A stretch of DNA of 64,000 bases from Bacteroidota bacterium (GTDB lineage Bacteria > Bacteroidota > Bacteroidia > 2-12-FULL-35-15). Shown piece by piece: positions 9,647-19,014 of the stretch. Both the position numbers and the translations under genes were made by a program. The notes beneath the pieces are model-generated. The model ran no database searches, was not told where the DNA came from, and saw only the letters and a program-made list of their open reading frames with translations. How positions within the stretch are numbered: the first letter of the stretch is position 1; every line of letters starts with the position of its first letter. The DNA lies in the NCBI GenBank assembly GCA_023251805.1, contig JAHEYB010000003.1, forward strand, positions 46,249-110,248. The letters run 5' to 3'.

Positions 9647-11085
9647 AAATAAAATTTTATATACTTATTTTGTTTTTATTTACTATCCAGTTATGTTTCC
9701 CCCAACAGAAAAAGGTGGATTCACTATTACTTGCACTTAAAGCTACCAAAATTGACACTAACAGAGTAAATGTTTTAAATGAGTTGGCTGAAAAAGCTTG
9801 GGGAATGAGCAAATACGATAAGGCCATTCAGTATTCCAAACAATGTTTGGTTTTATCAGACAAATTAGGATATAAAAAAGGTATAGCAAAAGCTTATAAT
9901 ACAATTGGGCTCGTATTAAATTTGCAAGGATATTATGAGGAAGCACTACAAAATCATCAAAAAGCTTTAGCAATCAAAAAACAGTTGGGCGATAAAAAAA
10001 GTTTGTCCATTACATATAATAATATTGGCTTAGTGAATTTTAATCAAGGGAATTATATCGAGGCAGTCAAAAATCATCTTGAGTCTTTAAAATTGAAAGA
10101 AGAAATTGAAGATAAAAAAGGAATTGCGTCCTCTTATATAAATATTGGACTGGTATATAAGATGCAAAACAATCACAAAGATGCTTTAAAAAATTATTTT
10201 GCCGCCTTAAAAATTAATCAAGAAATTGATAACAAAAAATCAATGGCTACTTGCTACAATAATATTGCAAATATTTATTCACTGCAAAAAAAATTCAGTG
10301 ATGCAATACATTATTACTCACTTTCCTTGACAATCAGAAAAGAAATGAATGATAGTAGAGGGATTGGAGGGACTTACTATAATATTGGGTTTATTAATGA
10401 GCAACAGCAAGAGTATAGAAAAGCAATAGACAATTATTTAGCTTCCCTTGAGATTTGTCAAGAAACGGGCGACCTTGAGGGAATTGCAGCATCCTACAAT
10501 TCCTTAGGAAAAATGAGTGCTGAAATACATGAAATTTCGAAATCAAAACAATATCTAAACAAAGGATTGGAAATTTCTAAAAAAATAGGCAGTAAGGAAG
10601 ATATTAAGCAGAGTTACCATGGACTATATCTGACAGATAGTGCTACCGGGGATTTTAAAGCTGCTTACAACAACTATCAAAAGTACATTGGCTACCGCGA
10701 TAGCCTTAAAAATGATGAAAACACGAAAAAACTAGTTCAGTCGCAAATGCAATACGAATTTGATAAAAAAGAGGCTCAAACCCAAGCCGATCAGGAGAAA
10801 AAAGATGCATTAGCTTCAGAAGGTAAGAAAAAAAGGCAAATCACGCTGTACGCTATTAGTGCGGGTTTATTTCTCGTATTAATCTTATCATTAGTGATTT
10901 TCAGAAGTTTACAAACGAATAAAAAGAAAAATAAGATTATATCACTCCAAAAGGACCTTATGGAAGAAAAACAAACGGAAATACTCGACTCCATTAGGTA
11001 CGCAAAGAGAATACAGTACTCATTATTACCTACCGAAAAATATATTGCGAAAAGTTTGAATAGATTAAAAAATGATATAAATTAG
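9643..11085 (+). CDS. TPR-TM sensor ending in SpoIIE-type linker helix (no phosphatase domain)
   Basis: ATGA overlap; signal peptide; TPRs; TM (LYAISAGLFLVLILSLVIF); 'KQTEILDSIRYAKRIQYSLLPTEKYIAKSLNRLKNDIN*'. Confidence 0.86.
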   Translation: MKIKFYILILFLFTIQLCFPQQKKVDSLLLALKATKIDTNRVNVLNELAEKAWGMSKYDKAIQYSKQCLVLSDKLGYKKGIAKAYNTIGLVLNLQGYYEEALQNHQKALAIKKQLGDKKSLSITYNNIGLVNFNQGNYIEAVKNHLESLKLKEEIEDKKGIASSYINIGLVYKMQNNHKDALKNYFAALKINQEIDNKKSMATCYNNIANIYSLQKKFSDAIHYYSLSLTIRKEMNDSRGIGGTYYNIGFINEQQQEYRKAIDNYLASLEICQETGDLEGIAASYNSLGKMSAEIHEISKSKQYLNKGLEISKKIGSKEDIKQSYHGLYLTDSATGDFKAAYNNYQKYIGYRDSLKNDENTKKLVQSQMQYEFDKKEAQTQADQEKKDALASEGKKKRQITLYAISAGLFLVLILSLVIFRSLQTNKKKNKIISLQKDLMEEKQTEILDSIRYAKRIQYSLLPTEKYIAKSLNRLKNDIN

Positions 11086-11089
11086 CCAC

Positions 11090-11803
11090 ATGGAAACAAC
11101 TGCAACTGAAACTAAGAACTTTTTCATCCTTTACAAACCTAAAGATATTGTAAGTGGTGATTTTTACCATGCTATTGCTCACAAGCCAACAGGTAGCAAA
11201 ACAGAATTGTTTTATATGTGTACAGCGGATTGTACCGGACACGGAGTTCCGGGAGCTCTCATGAGTATGGTGGGGATTTCTCATTTAAATGAATCGATTA
11301 TTGAAAAAAATCTCATTCACCCAAATGATATCTTGGATAATATGAGAAAAGGTATCATTGCCTCTTTAAACCCTGAAGGCAGCGAAGAAGAAAGTAAAGA
11401 CGGTATGGATTGCGTACTTTGTGCATATGATTTCGAAAATATGAAATTGGAATTTGCTGCCGCTAATAATCCACTTTGGCTTATCAGAAATGGTGAAATG
11501 CAAGAGTTTAAGCCCGACAAAATGCCTGTAGGTATGTACCACTCTAAAACTGCTCCTTTTTCTTTGCAAACAATTGATTTGAAAAAAGGTGATATCGTTT
11601 ATACTTTTACCGATGGTTATGCCGATCAATTTGGTGGTGATAAAGGTAAAAAATACAAATACAAACAATTACAAGAAAAATTGCTACAAATTAAAGATTT
11701 ACCCCTTAGCGATCAAAAAGGAATTCTTGACAAAGAATTTGAAACTTGGAAAGGTAATTTAGAACAAGTGGATGACGTGCTTATCATTGGAGTAAAAATC
11801 TAA
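11090..11803 (+). CDS. Stand-alone SpoIIE/PP2C-family serine phosphatase core
   Basis: Starts at the domain boundary (FFILYKPKDIVSGDFY); ADCTGHGVPGALMSMVG, DGMD, FTDGYADQFGG and QVDDVLIIGVKI motifs intact. Confidence 0.9.
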   Translation: METTATETKNFFILYKPKDIVSGDFYHAIAHKPTGSKTELFYMCTADCTGHGVPGALMSMVGISHLNESIIEKNLIHPNDILDNMRKGIIASLNPEGSEEESKDGMDCVLCAYDFENMKLEFAAANNPLWLIRNGEMQEFKPDKMPVGMYHSKTAPFSLQTIDLKKGDIVYTFTDGYADQFGGDKGKKYKYKQLQEKLLQIKDLPLSDQKGILDKEFETWKGNLEQVDDVLIIGVKI

Positions 11804-11816
11804 ATTGATACAAAAG

Positions 11817-11850
11817 AAAAGCCCTCTTCGATTTCTCGGGGAGGGCTTTT
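11817..11850 (+). terminator. Rho-independent terminator of the split-sensor operon
   Basis: Perfect 10-bp arms AAAAGCCCTC / GAGGGCTTTT right after the phosphatase ORF. Confidence 0.85.
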
Positions 11851-11876
11851 TATATTCCTATACATATCACCTCTAA

Positions 11877-14000
11877 ATGAAAAATCGGTTTCTCATTTTT
11901 TCTCTTTTTATTTTATCGCATCCCAGTTTTTCTGTGGGACAACAAATTGCTATTGATTCTCTCAAAACACTTCTCAAAACAGAAAAATACGATACAACAA
12001 AAGCTAATATTTTGCTTATTATAGCAGAAACCTCCAGCATTGACACCATTTATCGTGATTACAATCAACAAGCACTAGCTTTAGCCGAAAAAAATATTCC
12101 AATTTCAACCGGAAAAGAACTCAAAGCATTTTTAAGAATAAAAGCAAGTGCATATAATAATATTGGATACGATGAGACAACTCGTGGAAACTTAACCACT
12201 GCTCTTAACTATTATAATCAAAGCCTAAGCATTGAAAAAGAAATAAATAATGTTGCAGATATAGCATATGTACTAAACAACATTGCCGACATCTACGAAA
12301 CACAAGGAAATATTTCAGCAGCAATTAAATATTATGGTGAAAGCTTGAAAATGCATGAAAAAATAAATAATCAAAGGGGCATTGCTCAAGCTTACAATAA
12401 TTTTGGATTTATTTATTGTAATCAAGGTGATTTAGAAAAAGCACTAGATTATTATCAAAAAAGTTTTAAAATAAAAAAAGAACTGAACGACCAATCCGGA
12501 ATGGCTGTTTCGCTTAGTAATATAGGTTATGTATACATGCTTCAAAAACTGGATTACAAGGCTATGTCGTATTATCTGCTAGCACTTAAATCGGCAAAAG
12601 AAATAAATGATAAATTACGAATGGCATTGGTATATAGTAATATTGGAGGAATTTTAGAAAAACAAGGGAATCAAAACGGGGCACTTGAAAACTATACCAA
12701 AGGTTTAAAATTAAGTGAAGAAATTGAAGATGTAGACGGAATTTCTCATTACATGTCTAACCTTGGAGCACTTTATCTTAAAAGAGGTAAAACAGATAGC
12801 GCATTGTATTATGGCAACCAAGCAATGAAATATGCAAAAAGTATTGGTTCTCCCAAATTAATTTGTTTGTCATCCGAATTGCTAAAAAATGCTTACAAAG
12901 AAACTGGAAACACTGCAAAAGCGCTAGAATACTTCGAGCTCTTTTTTAAAATGAATGATAGTATCAATAACGAAGAAACTAAAAAAGCTACCTTCAAACA
13001 ACAACTTAGTTACGAGTACGACAAAAAAGAAACACTCGCTAAGGCGGAACAAGAAAAAAAAGATGTGGAAAATGCTTCTGCAATAAAACGACAACGAATT
13101 CTTACTTGGTCGATTGGCATCGGCCTGTTCATGGTTCTCGTTTTTTCTATTTTTCTTTATAAACGATTTTTGCTCACTCAAAAACAAAAGAAAATTATAG
13201 AGGAGCAAAAAATGATTGTAGATGCGAAAAATACCGAGATACTTGATTCTATTACTTATGCGAAACGTTTACAAGATGCCATTTTACCTCCGATAAAAAT
13301 AATAAAACAGCAATTTCCTCAATCCTTTGTTTTATTCAAACCGAAAGATATAGTAGCCGGTGATTTTTATTGGTTTGAGCAAATTAACGACCTTACTTTT
13401 TTTGCCGCTGCTGATTGCACTGGCCATGGCGTTCCGGGTGCTATGGTAAGTGTTGTTTGCTCAAATGCACTCAACAGAGCAGTGAAAGAGTTCGGGATTA
13501 CCGAACCTGGAAAAATTTTGGATAAAGTCAGAGAATTAGTTGTGGAAACTTTTGTCCGCAAGGACTCCTATGGAGAAAAAAGCGAAACAGATGTAAAAGA
13601 CGGAATGGACATCTCTATTTGTAGCTTCAATAAAAAAACAAATCAATTGAAATGGTCAGGCGCTAACAATCCCCTTTGGCTTATTAGAAATGCAACATTA
13701 ATTGAATACAAAGCCAACAAACAAGCAATAGGAAAAGTAGATGCTCCTATGCCGTTTACCACTCATGCTATAGACGTCCAAAAAAATGATTCCATTTATC
13801 TTTTCACAGACGGTTTCAGCGATCAATTTGGTGGGCCCAAAGGTAAAAAATTTAAGTATGCCCAATTTAAAGATGCATTAATATCCATCCAAATAATCGC
13901 AACCGAAACACAGGCGCTAGAACTAAACAAAACAATAGAAAACTGGAAAGGCCAACTAGAACAGGTTGACGATATTCTAGTGATTGGTATTAAGCTCTAA
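11877..14000 (+). CDS. Full-length TPR-TM-SpoIIE phosphatase
   Basis: 707 aa: signal peptide, TPRs, TM, 'NTEILDSITYAKRLQDAILPPIKIIKQQFPQSFVLFKPKDIVAGDFYWFEQ...DCTGHGVPGAMVS...TDGFSDQFGG...QVDDILVIGIKL'. Confidence 0.92.
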   Translation: MKNRFLIFSLFILSHPSFSVGQQIAIDSLKTLLKTEKYDTTKANILLIIAETSSIDTIYRDYNQQALALAEKNIPISTGKELKAFLRIKASAYNNIGYDETTRGNLTTALNYYNQSLSIEKEINNVADIAYVLNNIADIYETQGNISAAIKYYGESLKMHEKINNQRGIAQAYNNFGFIYCNQGDLEKALDYYQKSFKIKKELNDQSGMAVSLSNIGYVYMLQKLDYKAMSYYLLALKSAKEINDKLRMALVYSNIGGILEKQGNQNGALENYTKGLKLSEEIEDVDGISHYMSNLGALYLKRGKTDSALYYGNQAMKYAKSIGSPKLICLSSELLKNAYKETGNTAKALEYFELFFKMNDSINNEETKKATFKQQLSYEYDKKETLAKAEQEKKDVENASAIKRQRILTWSIGIGLFMVLVFSIFLYKRFLLTQKQKKIIEEQKMIVDAKNTEILDSITYAKRLQDAILPPIKIIKQQFPQSFVLFKPKDIVAGDFYWFEQINDLTFFAAADCTGHGVPGAMVSVVCSNALNRAVKEFGITEPGKILDKVRELVVETFVRKDSYGEKSETDVKDGMDISICSFNKKTNQLKWSGANNPLWLIRNATLIEYKANKQAIGKVDAPMPFTTHAIDVQKNDSIYLFTDGFSDQFGGPKGKKFKYAQFKDALISIQIIATETQALELNKTIENWKGQLEQVDDILVIGIKL

Positions 14001-14070
14001 CATTATTAGAAAATTCCATTTTTTGATATTAGTTTTTTTGTAATAGTTATTGTATATTTATCATGTATAT

Positions 14071-16080
14071 ATGAAAAAACTTTTACTCCTATTTCTTATA
14101 ATTTTTACTCAATTAATTTTCAATATTTGCAGTTCGCAAAATATTGATTCGCTTTGGGGTGTCTATCGTAATGTCAAAATTCCCGATAGCATTCGGCTAG
14201 AAGCATTTAATGATATTGCTTGGAGCTTACTTTATACAAATCCCGACTCCACCTATATTTTAGGACATGAAGAATTGGAGATGTCCAGAGCAAAACATCT
14301 TAAAAAATGTGAAACGAATGCATTAAATACAATCGGTGCATCTTATCAAGTTCGAGGAAATTATATCATGGCCGTTGATTACTATCAACAATGTTTAAAA
14401 ATAAGAGAAGAACAAAACGACTTACGCGGTGTTGCAAAATCATTGGCAAATATCGGAAGTATTTATATTAACATCGAAAATTTTGACAAAGCACTCGAAT
14501 ATCAACTCCGAAGTTTAAAACTTGCAGAGCAACTTGGGAATAAAGAGAGTGCAGCCAGTTCCCTTAATAACATTGGAATCATCTACCATAAGTTTTCAAA
14601 ATTTGAAAAAGCCCTTTACTATAACCAAAGAAGCTTAAAGCTTTATAATGAGTTGGGCGACAAACAAGGAGTTGCTGCTTCATATGCAAATATTGGAAAC
14701 ATCTATTCTTCTTTAAAAGATTATGAAAAAGCGAAGGAGTACCAAACAAAAAGTAATTCCATAAGTATGGAAATTGGTGATAAGCGCGGAGAATCAACAT
14801 CATTAACTGCTTTAGGTATTTCTCGTTTGGCACAAAAAAAATATTCGGAAGCATTAAAAGATTTGATTCGTGCCCAGCAAATTTCAGTTGAGATAAAAGA
14901 CCTTGCTTCTGAAAAAGAAGCTACAAGTGGTTTATATGAAACCTATAAAGCAATGGGCGATAATCTTAAAGCCTTACAAAGTTACGAACGATTTTCTGTT
15001 TTAAAAGACAGCATTTTAAAAGATGATAACCAAAGAAAAATTGCAAATAAAGAATTGGAATATCAATACGAGAAAAAAGTTGCGGCCGACAGTGTTAAAA
15101 ATGAAGAAGAGCGAAAAGTAACACATGCCTTAATTCTTGCAAAAAATGCACAAATTGAACAGGACAATACACAAAAATGGGCCTTATACGGTGGTTTGTG
15201 TTTACTATTGGTTTTCGGTGGATTGATGTACAATAGATTTAGGATTACTATTAAGCAAAAAAATATTATCGAAATTCAAAAACAAAAAACGGAAAAACAA
15301 AAAGAAATTATTGAAGAAAAACAAAAAGAAATTCTTGCTTCTATCTCCTACGCAAAACGTTTGCAAGAAGCAATTTTGCCTCCACACAGTTTAATTAAAC
15401 AACATCTTCCAAATTCCTTTTTCTTTTACAAACCAAAAGACATTGTAGCTGGCGATTTTTATTGGCTCGAAACCGATCAAAAAAATAGCGATGTTTTGTT
15501 GTTTGCAGCCGCAGATTGTACCGGACACGGAGTTCCTGGAGCAATGGTAAGCGTTGTTTGCTCTAACGCTTTAAATAGGACAGTAAATGAGTTTAACATC
15601 ACAAATCCAGGTGATATTTTAGATAAAGTAAGTGAGTTGGTTGTTGAAACTTTTGAAAAAAGTGAAAGTGAAGTAAACGATGGAATGGATATTTCCTTAT
15701 GTAATTTTAATAAGAATACATTGGAATTAAAATGGAGTGGCGCAAACAATCCTCTTTGGATTATCAGAAATAAAACATTAATTGAATACAAACCAAATAA
15801 ACAACCAATTGGAAAAGTGGATGCCCCTACTCCATTTATTACTCAAACTATTCAATTACAAAAAAATGATACTATCTATATTTTTACTGACGGTTATGCC
15901 GACCAATTTGGTGGAGAGAAAGGCAAAAAATTTAAGCTTTCGAGTTTGCAAGATTTATTTTTAGAAAAATGTCAGCTTTCTATGGATCAACAATTAATTG
16001 AAGTAGAAGCCACACTAAAAAACTGGCAAGGCAGTATCGACCAAGTGGACGACATATTAATAATCGGTATAAAGATATGA
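14071..16080 (+). CDS. Full-length TPR-TM-SpoIIE phosphatase
   Basis: ATG at 14071 (MKKLLLLFLIIFTQ); TPRs, TM, 'KQKEILASISYAKRLQEAILPPHSLIKQHLPNSFFFYKPKDIVAGDFYW...DCTGHGVPGAMVS...QVDDILIIGIKI'. Confidence 0.92.
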   Translation: MKKLLLLFLIIFTQLIFNICSSQNIDSLWGVYRNVKIPDSIRLEAFNDIAWSLLYTNPDSTYILGHEELEMSRAKHLKKCETNALNTIGASYQVRGNYIMAVDYYQQCLKIREEQNDLRGVAKSLANIGSIYINIENFDKALEYQLRSLKLAEQLGNKESAASSLNNIGIIYHKFSKFEKALYYNQRSLKLYNELGDKQGVAASYANIGNIYSSLKDYEKAKEYQTKSNSISMEIGDKRGESTSLTALGISRLAQKKYSEALKDLIRAQQISVEIKDLASEKEATSGLYETYKAMGDNLKALQSYERFSVLKDSILKDDNQRKIANKELEYQYEKKVAADSVKNEEERKVTHALILAKNAQIEQDNTQKWALYGGLCLLLVFGGLMYNRFRITIKQKNIIEIQKQKTEKQKEIIEEKQKEILASISYAKRLQEAILPPHSLIKQHLPNSFFFYKPKDIVAGDFYWLETDQKNSDVLLFAAADCTGHGVPGAMVSVVCSNALNRTVNEFNITNPGDILDKVSELVVETFEKSESEVNDGMDISLCNFNKNTLELKWSGANNPLWIIRNKTLIEYKPNKQPIGKVDAPTPFITQTIQLQKNDTIYIFTDGYADQFGGEKGKKFKLSSLQDLFLEKCQLSMDQQLIEVEATLKNWQGSIDQVDDILIIGIKI

Positions 16081-16310
16081 AGCACCTTCACGCTGAAAAA
16101 TAGCAACAAAACGCTTAATTTCATTATAACTACCTGATTTTCAATAAATTGATAGAACCTGCTTGAACTTTAAACTCATCGAGTCATTCCTTCATTCGTC
16201 TACGATTTTTCAACAGTCGTAGATATCTGTAAATCAATTGTCTAAATAATAGTTTGTTAGCAACTATTATCCCTATCTTTACTCTCCCACATTACTTAAT
16301 ATTAAATATC

Positions 16311-16763
16311 ATGTTTGAAATTTTAAAAAGTTTTGAGTCAAAGTATGGTCACCTTAAGAAAAAAGGCTTGACTATTGAAGGATTGGCTATGGTTGATGTG
16401 AAAAAGAAAAAACATGTTATTAAAATCAGTCGACCACTGATTTTTGACAATCGTCTACTTCCTAAGAAGTTTGAAGGATTGGATATCAAAACCAATATCA
16501 AATTAAATGATGACATGCCATCTGAATTTAAAGTTGATCGTACTCAACCTGATTGGCATAAAACACAATACATTTGGGCTCCCGAACGTTTTGAAAAATA
16601 CGTTAATCGTTGTGAAAAAGAATTAAAATCACAATTAAACAGCCCTTTAATGAGCAAACAAGATTTACTAGATGCATTGTGCTTCGGTAATTTTGAAGAA
16701 CACAAGCAAAAAAGCATTCAATTAATCAAAGAAGGTAAATTGCCTGCTTATCACGAGAACTAA
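16311..16763 (+). CDS. Hypothetical protein
   Basis: ATG at 16311 (MFEILKSFESKYGHLKKKGLTIEGLAMVDVKKK...), followed by a terminator. Confidence 0.7.
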   Translation: MFEILKSFESKYGHLKKKGLTIEGLAMVDVKKKKHVIKISRPLIFDNRLLPKKFEGLDIKTNIKLNDDMPSEFKVDRTQPDWHKTQYIWAPERFEKYVNRCEKELKSQLNSPLMSKQDLLDALCFGNFEEHKQKSIQLIKEGKLPAYHEN

Positions 16764-16800
16764 TTAAAATTAATATAAGGGTTAAACATTGGTTTAATTG

Positions 16801-16831
16801 AGTCCCCTCGTTAATTCGGAGGGACTTTTTT
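16801..16831 (+). terminator. Rho-independent terminator
   Basis: AGTCCC ... GGGACTTTTTT hairpin with U-tract. Confidence 0.65.
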
Positions 16832-16951
16832 ATTTCTATCCAATTCGTATCACTTTATAACTGATTTTTATAATAAATTATCTCTAAATTTGTTTTTTGC
16901 TATAGTTTAAAACTCTACAAATTACTAATTCTACAAATCAAAAATTTTCAC

Positions 16952-17710
16952 ATGGAAGGTCATATCAAATCAACCACCGCGAACGGAATCGCAATCATTA
17001 CTTTTTTTCATCCTCAAAGTAATTCAATGCCGGGAGTGTTATTACGACAACTGGCAGAAGAAATTACAAAAGCAGGAAAAGATGAAAATGCAAAGGTGAT
17101 TGTATTGCAAAGTGAAGGCGATAAAGCTTTTTGTGCCGGTGCTTCGTTTGATGAATTAATCTCTATCAAAGACTTAGAAACAGGAAAAAAATTTTTCTCC
17201 GGTTTTGCAATGGTAATAAATGCAATTCGAACTGCTCCTAAATTTGTTATTGCTCGCGTACAAGGAAAAGCTGTTGGGGGTGGTGTTGGAATTGCATCTG
17301 CTGCTGATTATACATTAGCAATCGATTCTGCTTCTATTAAACTGAGTGAACTTGCTGTTGGTATAGGCCCATTTGTAGTTGGACCAGCAGTTGAACGTAA
17401 AGTTGGAACATCTGCTTTCACTTCCTTATCCATCAATGCTACAGAATGGCAAACTGCTTCTTGGGCTAGAGAAAAAGGATTATATGTTGATATATTTAAA
17501 TCTGTTGAAGAATTAGATGCGGCAATTGTATCACTCGCTGATAAACTTTCTAAATCAAATCCTGAAGCAATGGCAATGCTTAAAAAAGTGTTCTGGAGAG
17601 GAACCGAAAACTGGGACACTCTTTTAATTGAACGCGCAGAAATGAGTGGCAAACTTGTCCTTTCAGAATTTACAATAAACGCTATCAATAAATTTAAAGC
17701 AAAAGCGTAA
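16952..17710 (+). CDS. Enoyl-CoA hydratase/isomerase family protein (possible PaaF-type hydratase)
   Basis: Crotonase signatures KAFCAGASFDEL and GKAVGGGVGIASAADYTLA; the specific reaction is not determinable here. Confidence 0.85.
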   Translation: MEGHIKSTTANGIAIITFFHPQSNSMPGVLLRQLAEEITKAGKDENAKVIVLQSEGDKAFCAGASFDELISIKDLETGKKFFSGFAMVINAIRTAPKFVIARVQGKAVGGGVGIASAADYTLAIDSASIKLSELAVGIGPFVVGPAVERKVGTSAFTSLSINATEWQTASWAREKGLYVDIFKSVEELDAAIVSLADKLSKSNPEAMAMLKKVFWRGTENWDTLLIERAEMSGKLVLSEFTINAINKFKAKA

Positions 17711-17798
17711 CTAATTAATGGTTGATGGTTTTTGGTTGTTTGATCTATATCAATACAACAATTTTCTAACAACAAATAACAAACAACTATCAACTAAC

Positions 17799-18539
17799 AT
17801 GTTAACCCGCCTCAACAAGTACATCAGCGATACCGGAACTTGCTCTAGACGCGAAGCTGATAAACTGATTGAACAAGGTCGAGTTACTGTTAATGGAAAA
17901 GTTCCTGAACTTGGAACAAAAGTTTCGGATGAAGATGTAATCACCATCGACTTAAAACCATTAAAGTCGAAAGAGAAATTAATTTACATCGCATTCAATA
18001 AACCTCCTGGAATTACTTGCACTACAGATTTAAAAGATAAAGACAATATCATTGAATTTATCAATCATCCAAAAAGAATTTTTCCAATTGGTCGATTAGA
18101 TAAACCTTCCGAAGGATTAATTTTCCTAACGAATGATGGCGACATCGTAAATAAAATTTTACGTGCTGGCAATAATCATGAAAAAGAATATTTGGTAATG
18201 GTGGATAAACCCATCTCTCCCGACTTTATCCAGAAAATGGGAAACGGAGTCGATATTGGAGATGCAGTTACGAAAAAATGTTTTGTAAAACAGGAAGCAG
18301 ATAATAAATTCAGAATTATTTTAACACAAGGCTTGAACCGACAAATCCGCAGAATGTGTGATGCATTGGATTACAAAGTGTGGAAACTTCAACGCATTCG
18401 AATTATGAATGTTAATGTGAATGGCATCAACAATGGCGGCTGGAGATATTTGACGAGTGAAGAAATGGATACGATTAATAATTTGGTAGCGAATTCAAGC
18501 AAAACGGAAGAAGCATCGGTGATCGATAATATTGATTGA
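17799..18539 (+). CDS. rluF: 23S rRNA pseudouridine synthase, RluF-type
   Basis: S4-like N-term (LNKYISDTGTCSRREADKLIEQGRVTVNG), GRLDKPSEGLIFLTNDGD, QGLNRQIRRMCDALDYKVWKLQRIRI. Confidence 0.88.
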   Translation: MLTRLNKYISDTGTCSRREADKLIEQGRVTVNGKVPELGTKVSDEDVITIDLKPLKSKEKLIYIAFNKPPGITCTTDLKDKDNIIEFINHPKRIFPIGRLDKPSEGLIFLTNDGDIVNKILRAGNNHEKEYLVMVDKPISPDFIQKMGNGVDIGDAVTKKCFVKQEADNKFRIILTQGLNRQIRRMCDALDYKVWKLQRIRIMNVNVNGINNGGWRYLTSEEMDTINNLVANSSKTEEASVIDNID

Positions 18540-18570
18540 TGGCAATTGTTTTGTCGAAATCGGATCATGT

Positions 18571-18600
18571 CCCCCTTTGGAGGGGGCAGGGGGAGGAAGC
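18571..18600. repeat. Dispersed CCCCCTTTnnAGGGGGCAGGGGGAGG palindromic repeat (copy 1)
   Basis: CCCCCTTTGGAGGGGGCAGGGGGAGGAAGC. Confidence 0.75.
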
Positions 18601-18633
18601 AATTACGATTACAACTCTTATTAAACTTAGTAC

Positions 18634-18933
18634 ATGGAAAATACAAACAACAACAAACTATTCAACATCTTTCTAAAAGTAGGTTTTGCAGAAGGAGTTT
18701 CATTCTTGCTTTTACTTTTTGTTGCAATGCCTTTGAAATATTTTATGCAAATGCCTTCTCCTGTTCGAATTGTTGGTATGGCACACGGAGTTTTGTTTAT
18801 TGGCTTTGCAATCATTTTACTTATGGCAACTATAAAATACAAATGGTCAATTAAAACTGCCCTAATCGGATTTCTATTATCCTTCTTACCTTTTGGAACG
18901 TTTTTTTTAGAAAGAATTTTGAAAAATAAATAA
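18634..18933 (+). CDS. DUF3817-like small membrane protein
   Basis: 99 aa, three hydrophobic segments, FLKVGFAEGVSFLLLLFVAMPLKYF motif. Confidence 0.7.
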   Translation: MENTNNNKLFNIFLKVGFAEGVSFLLLLFVAMPLKYFMQMPSPVRIVGMAHGVLFIGFAIILLMATIKYKWSIKTALIGFLLSFLPFGTFFLERILKNK

Positions 18934-19014
18934 TTTTTCTCCGCGATCCTCAGCAATTCCCATAGCTATCGGGACTCTACTTATCCTGAGCGTAGACGAA
19001 GGGCGGTTAAACCT

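Noticed and set aside
3927-11085. Truncated SpoIIE sensors as frameshifted pseudogenes or sequencing errors
   Set aside because: Five genes stop at the same position with conserved tails and neat ATGA or few-nt junctions, and TPR/TM regions are intact. Independent decay or error would not give this pattern. Resequencing would still be useful.
11366-11668. 100-aa minus-strand ORF antisense to the phosphatase core
   Set aside because: Antisense to conserved catalytic motifs; low-complexity hydrophobic content; no start-region signals.
16199-16223. TCTACGA/TCGTAGA hairpin as terminator of the second SpoIIE gene
   Set aside because: Only 7-bp arms with an 11-nt loop and no U-tract, more than 100 nt after the stop; too weak to call.
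17308-17793. 161-aa minus-strand ORF
   Set aside because: It lies antisense to the well-supported enoyl-CoA hydratase gene; no recognisable domain.
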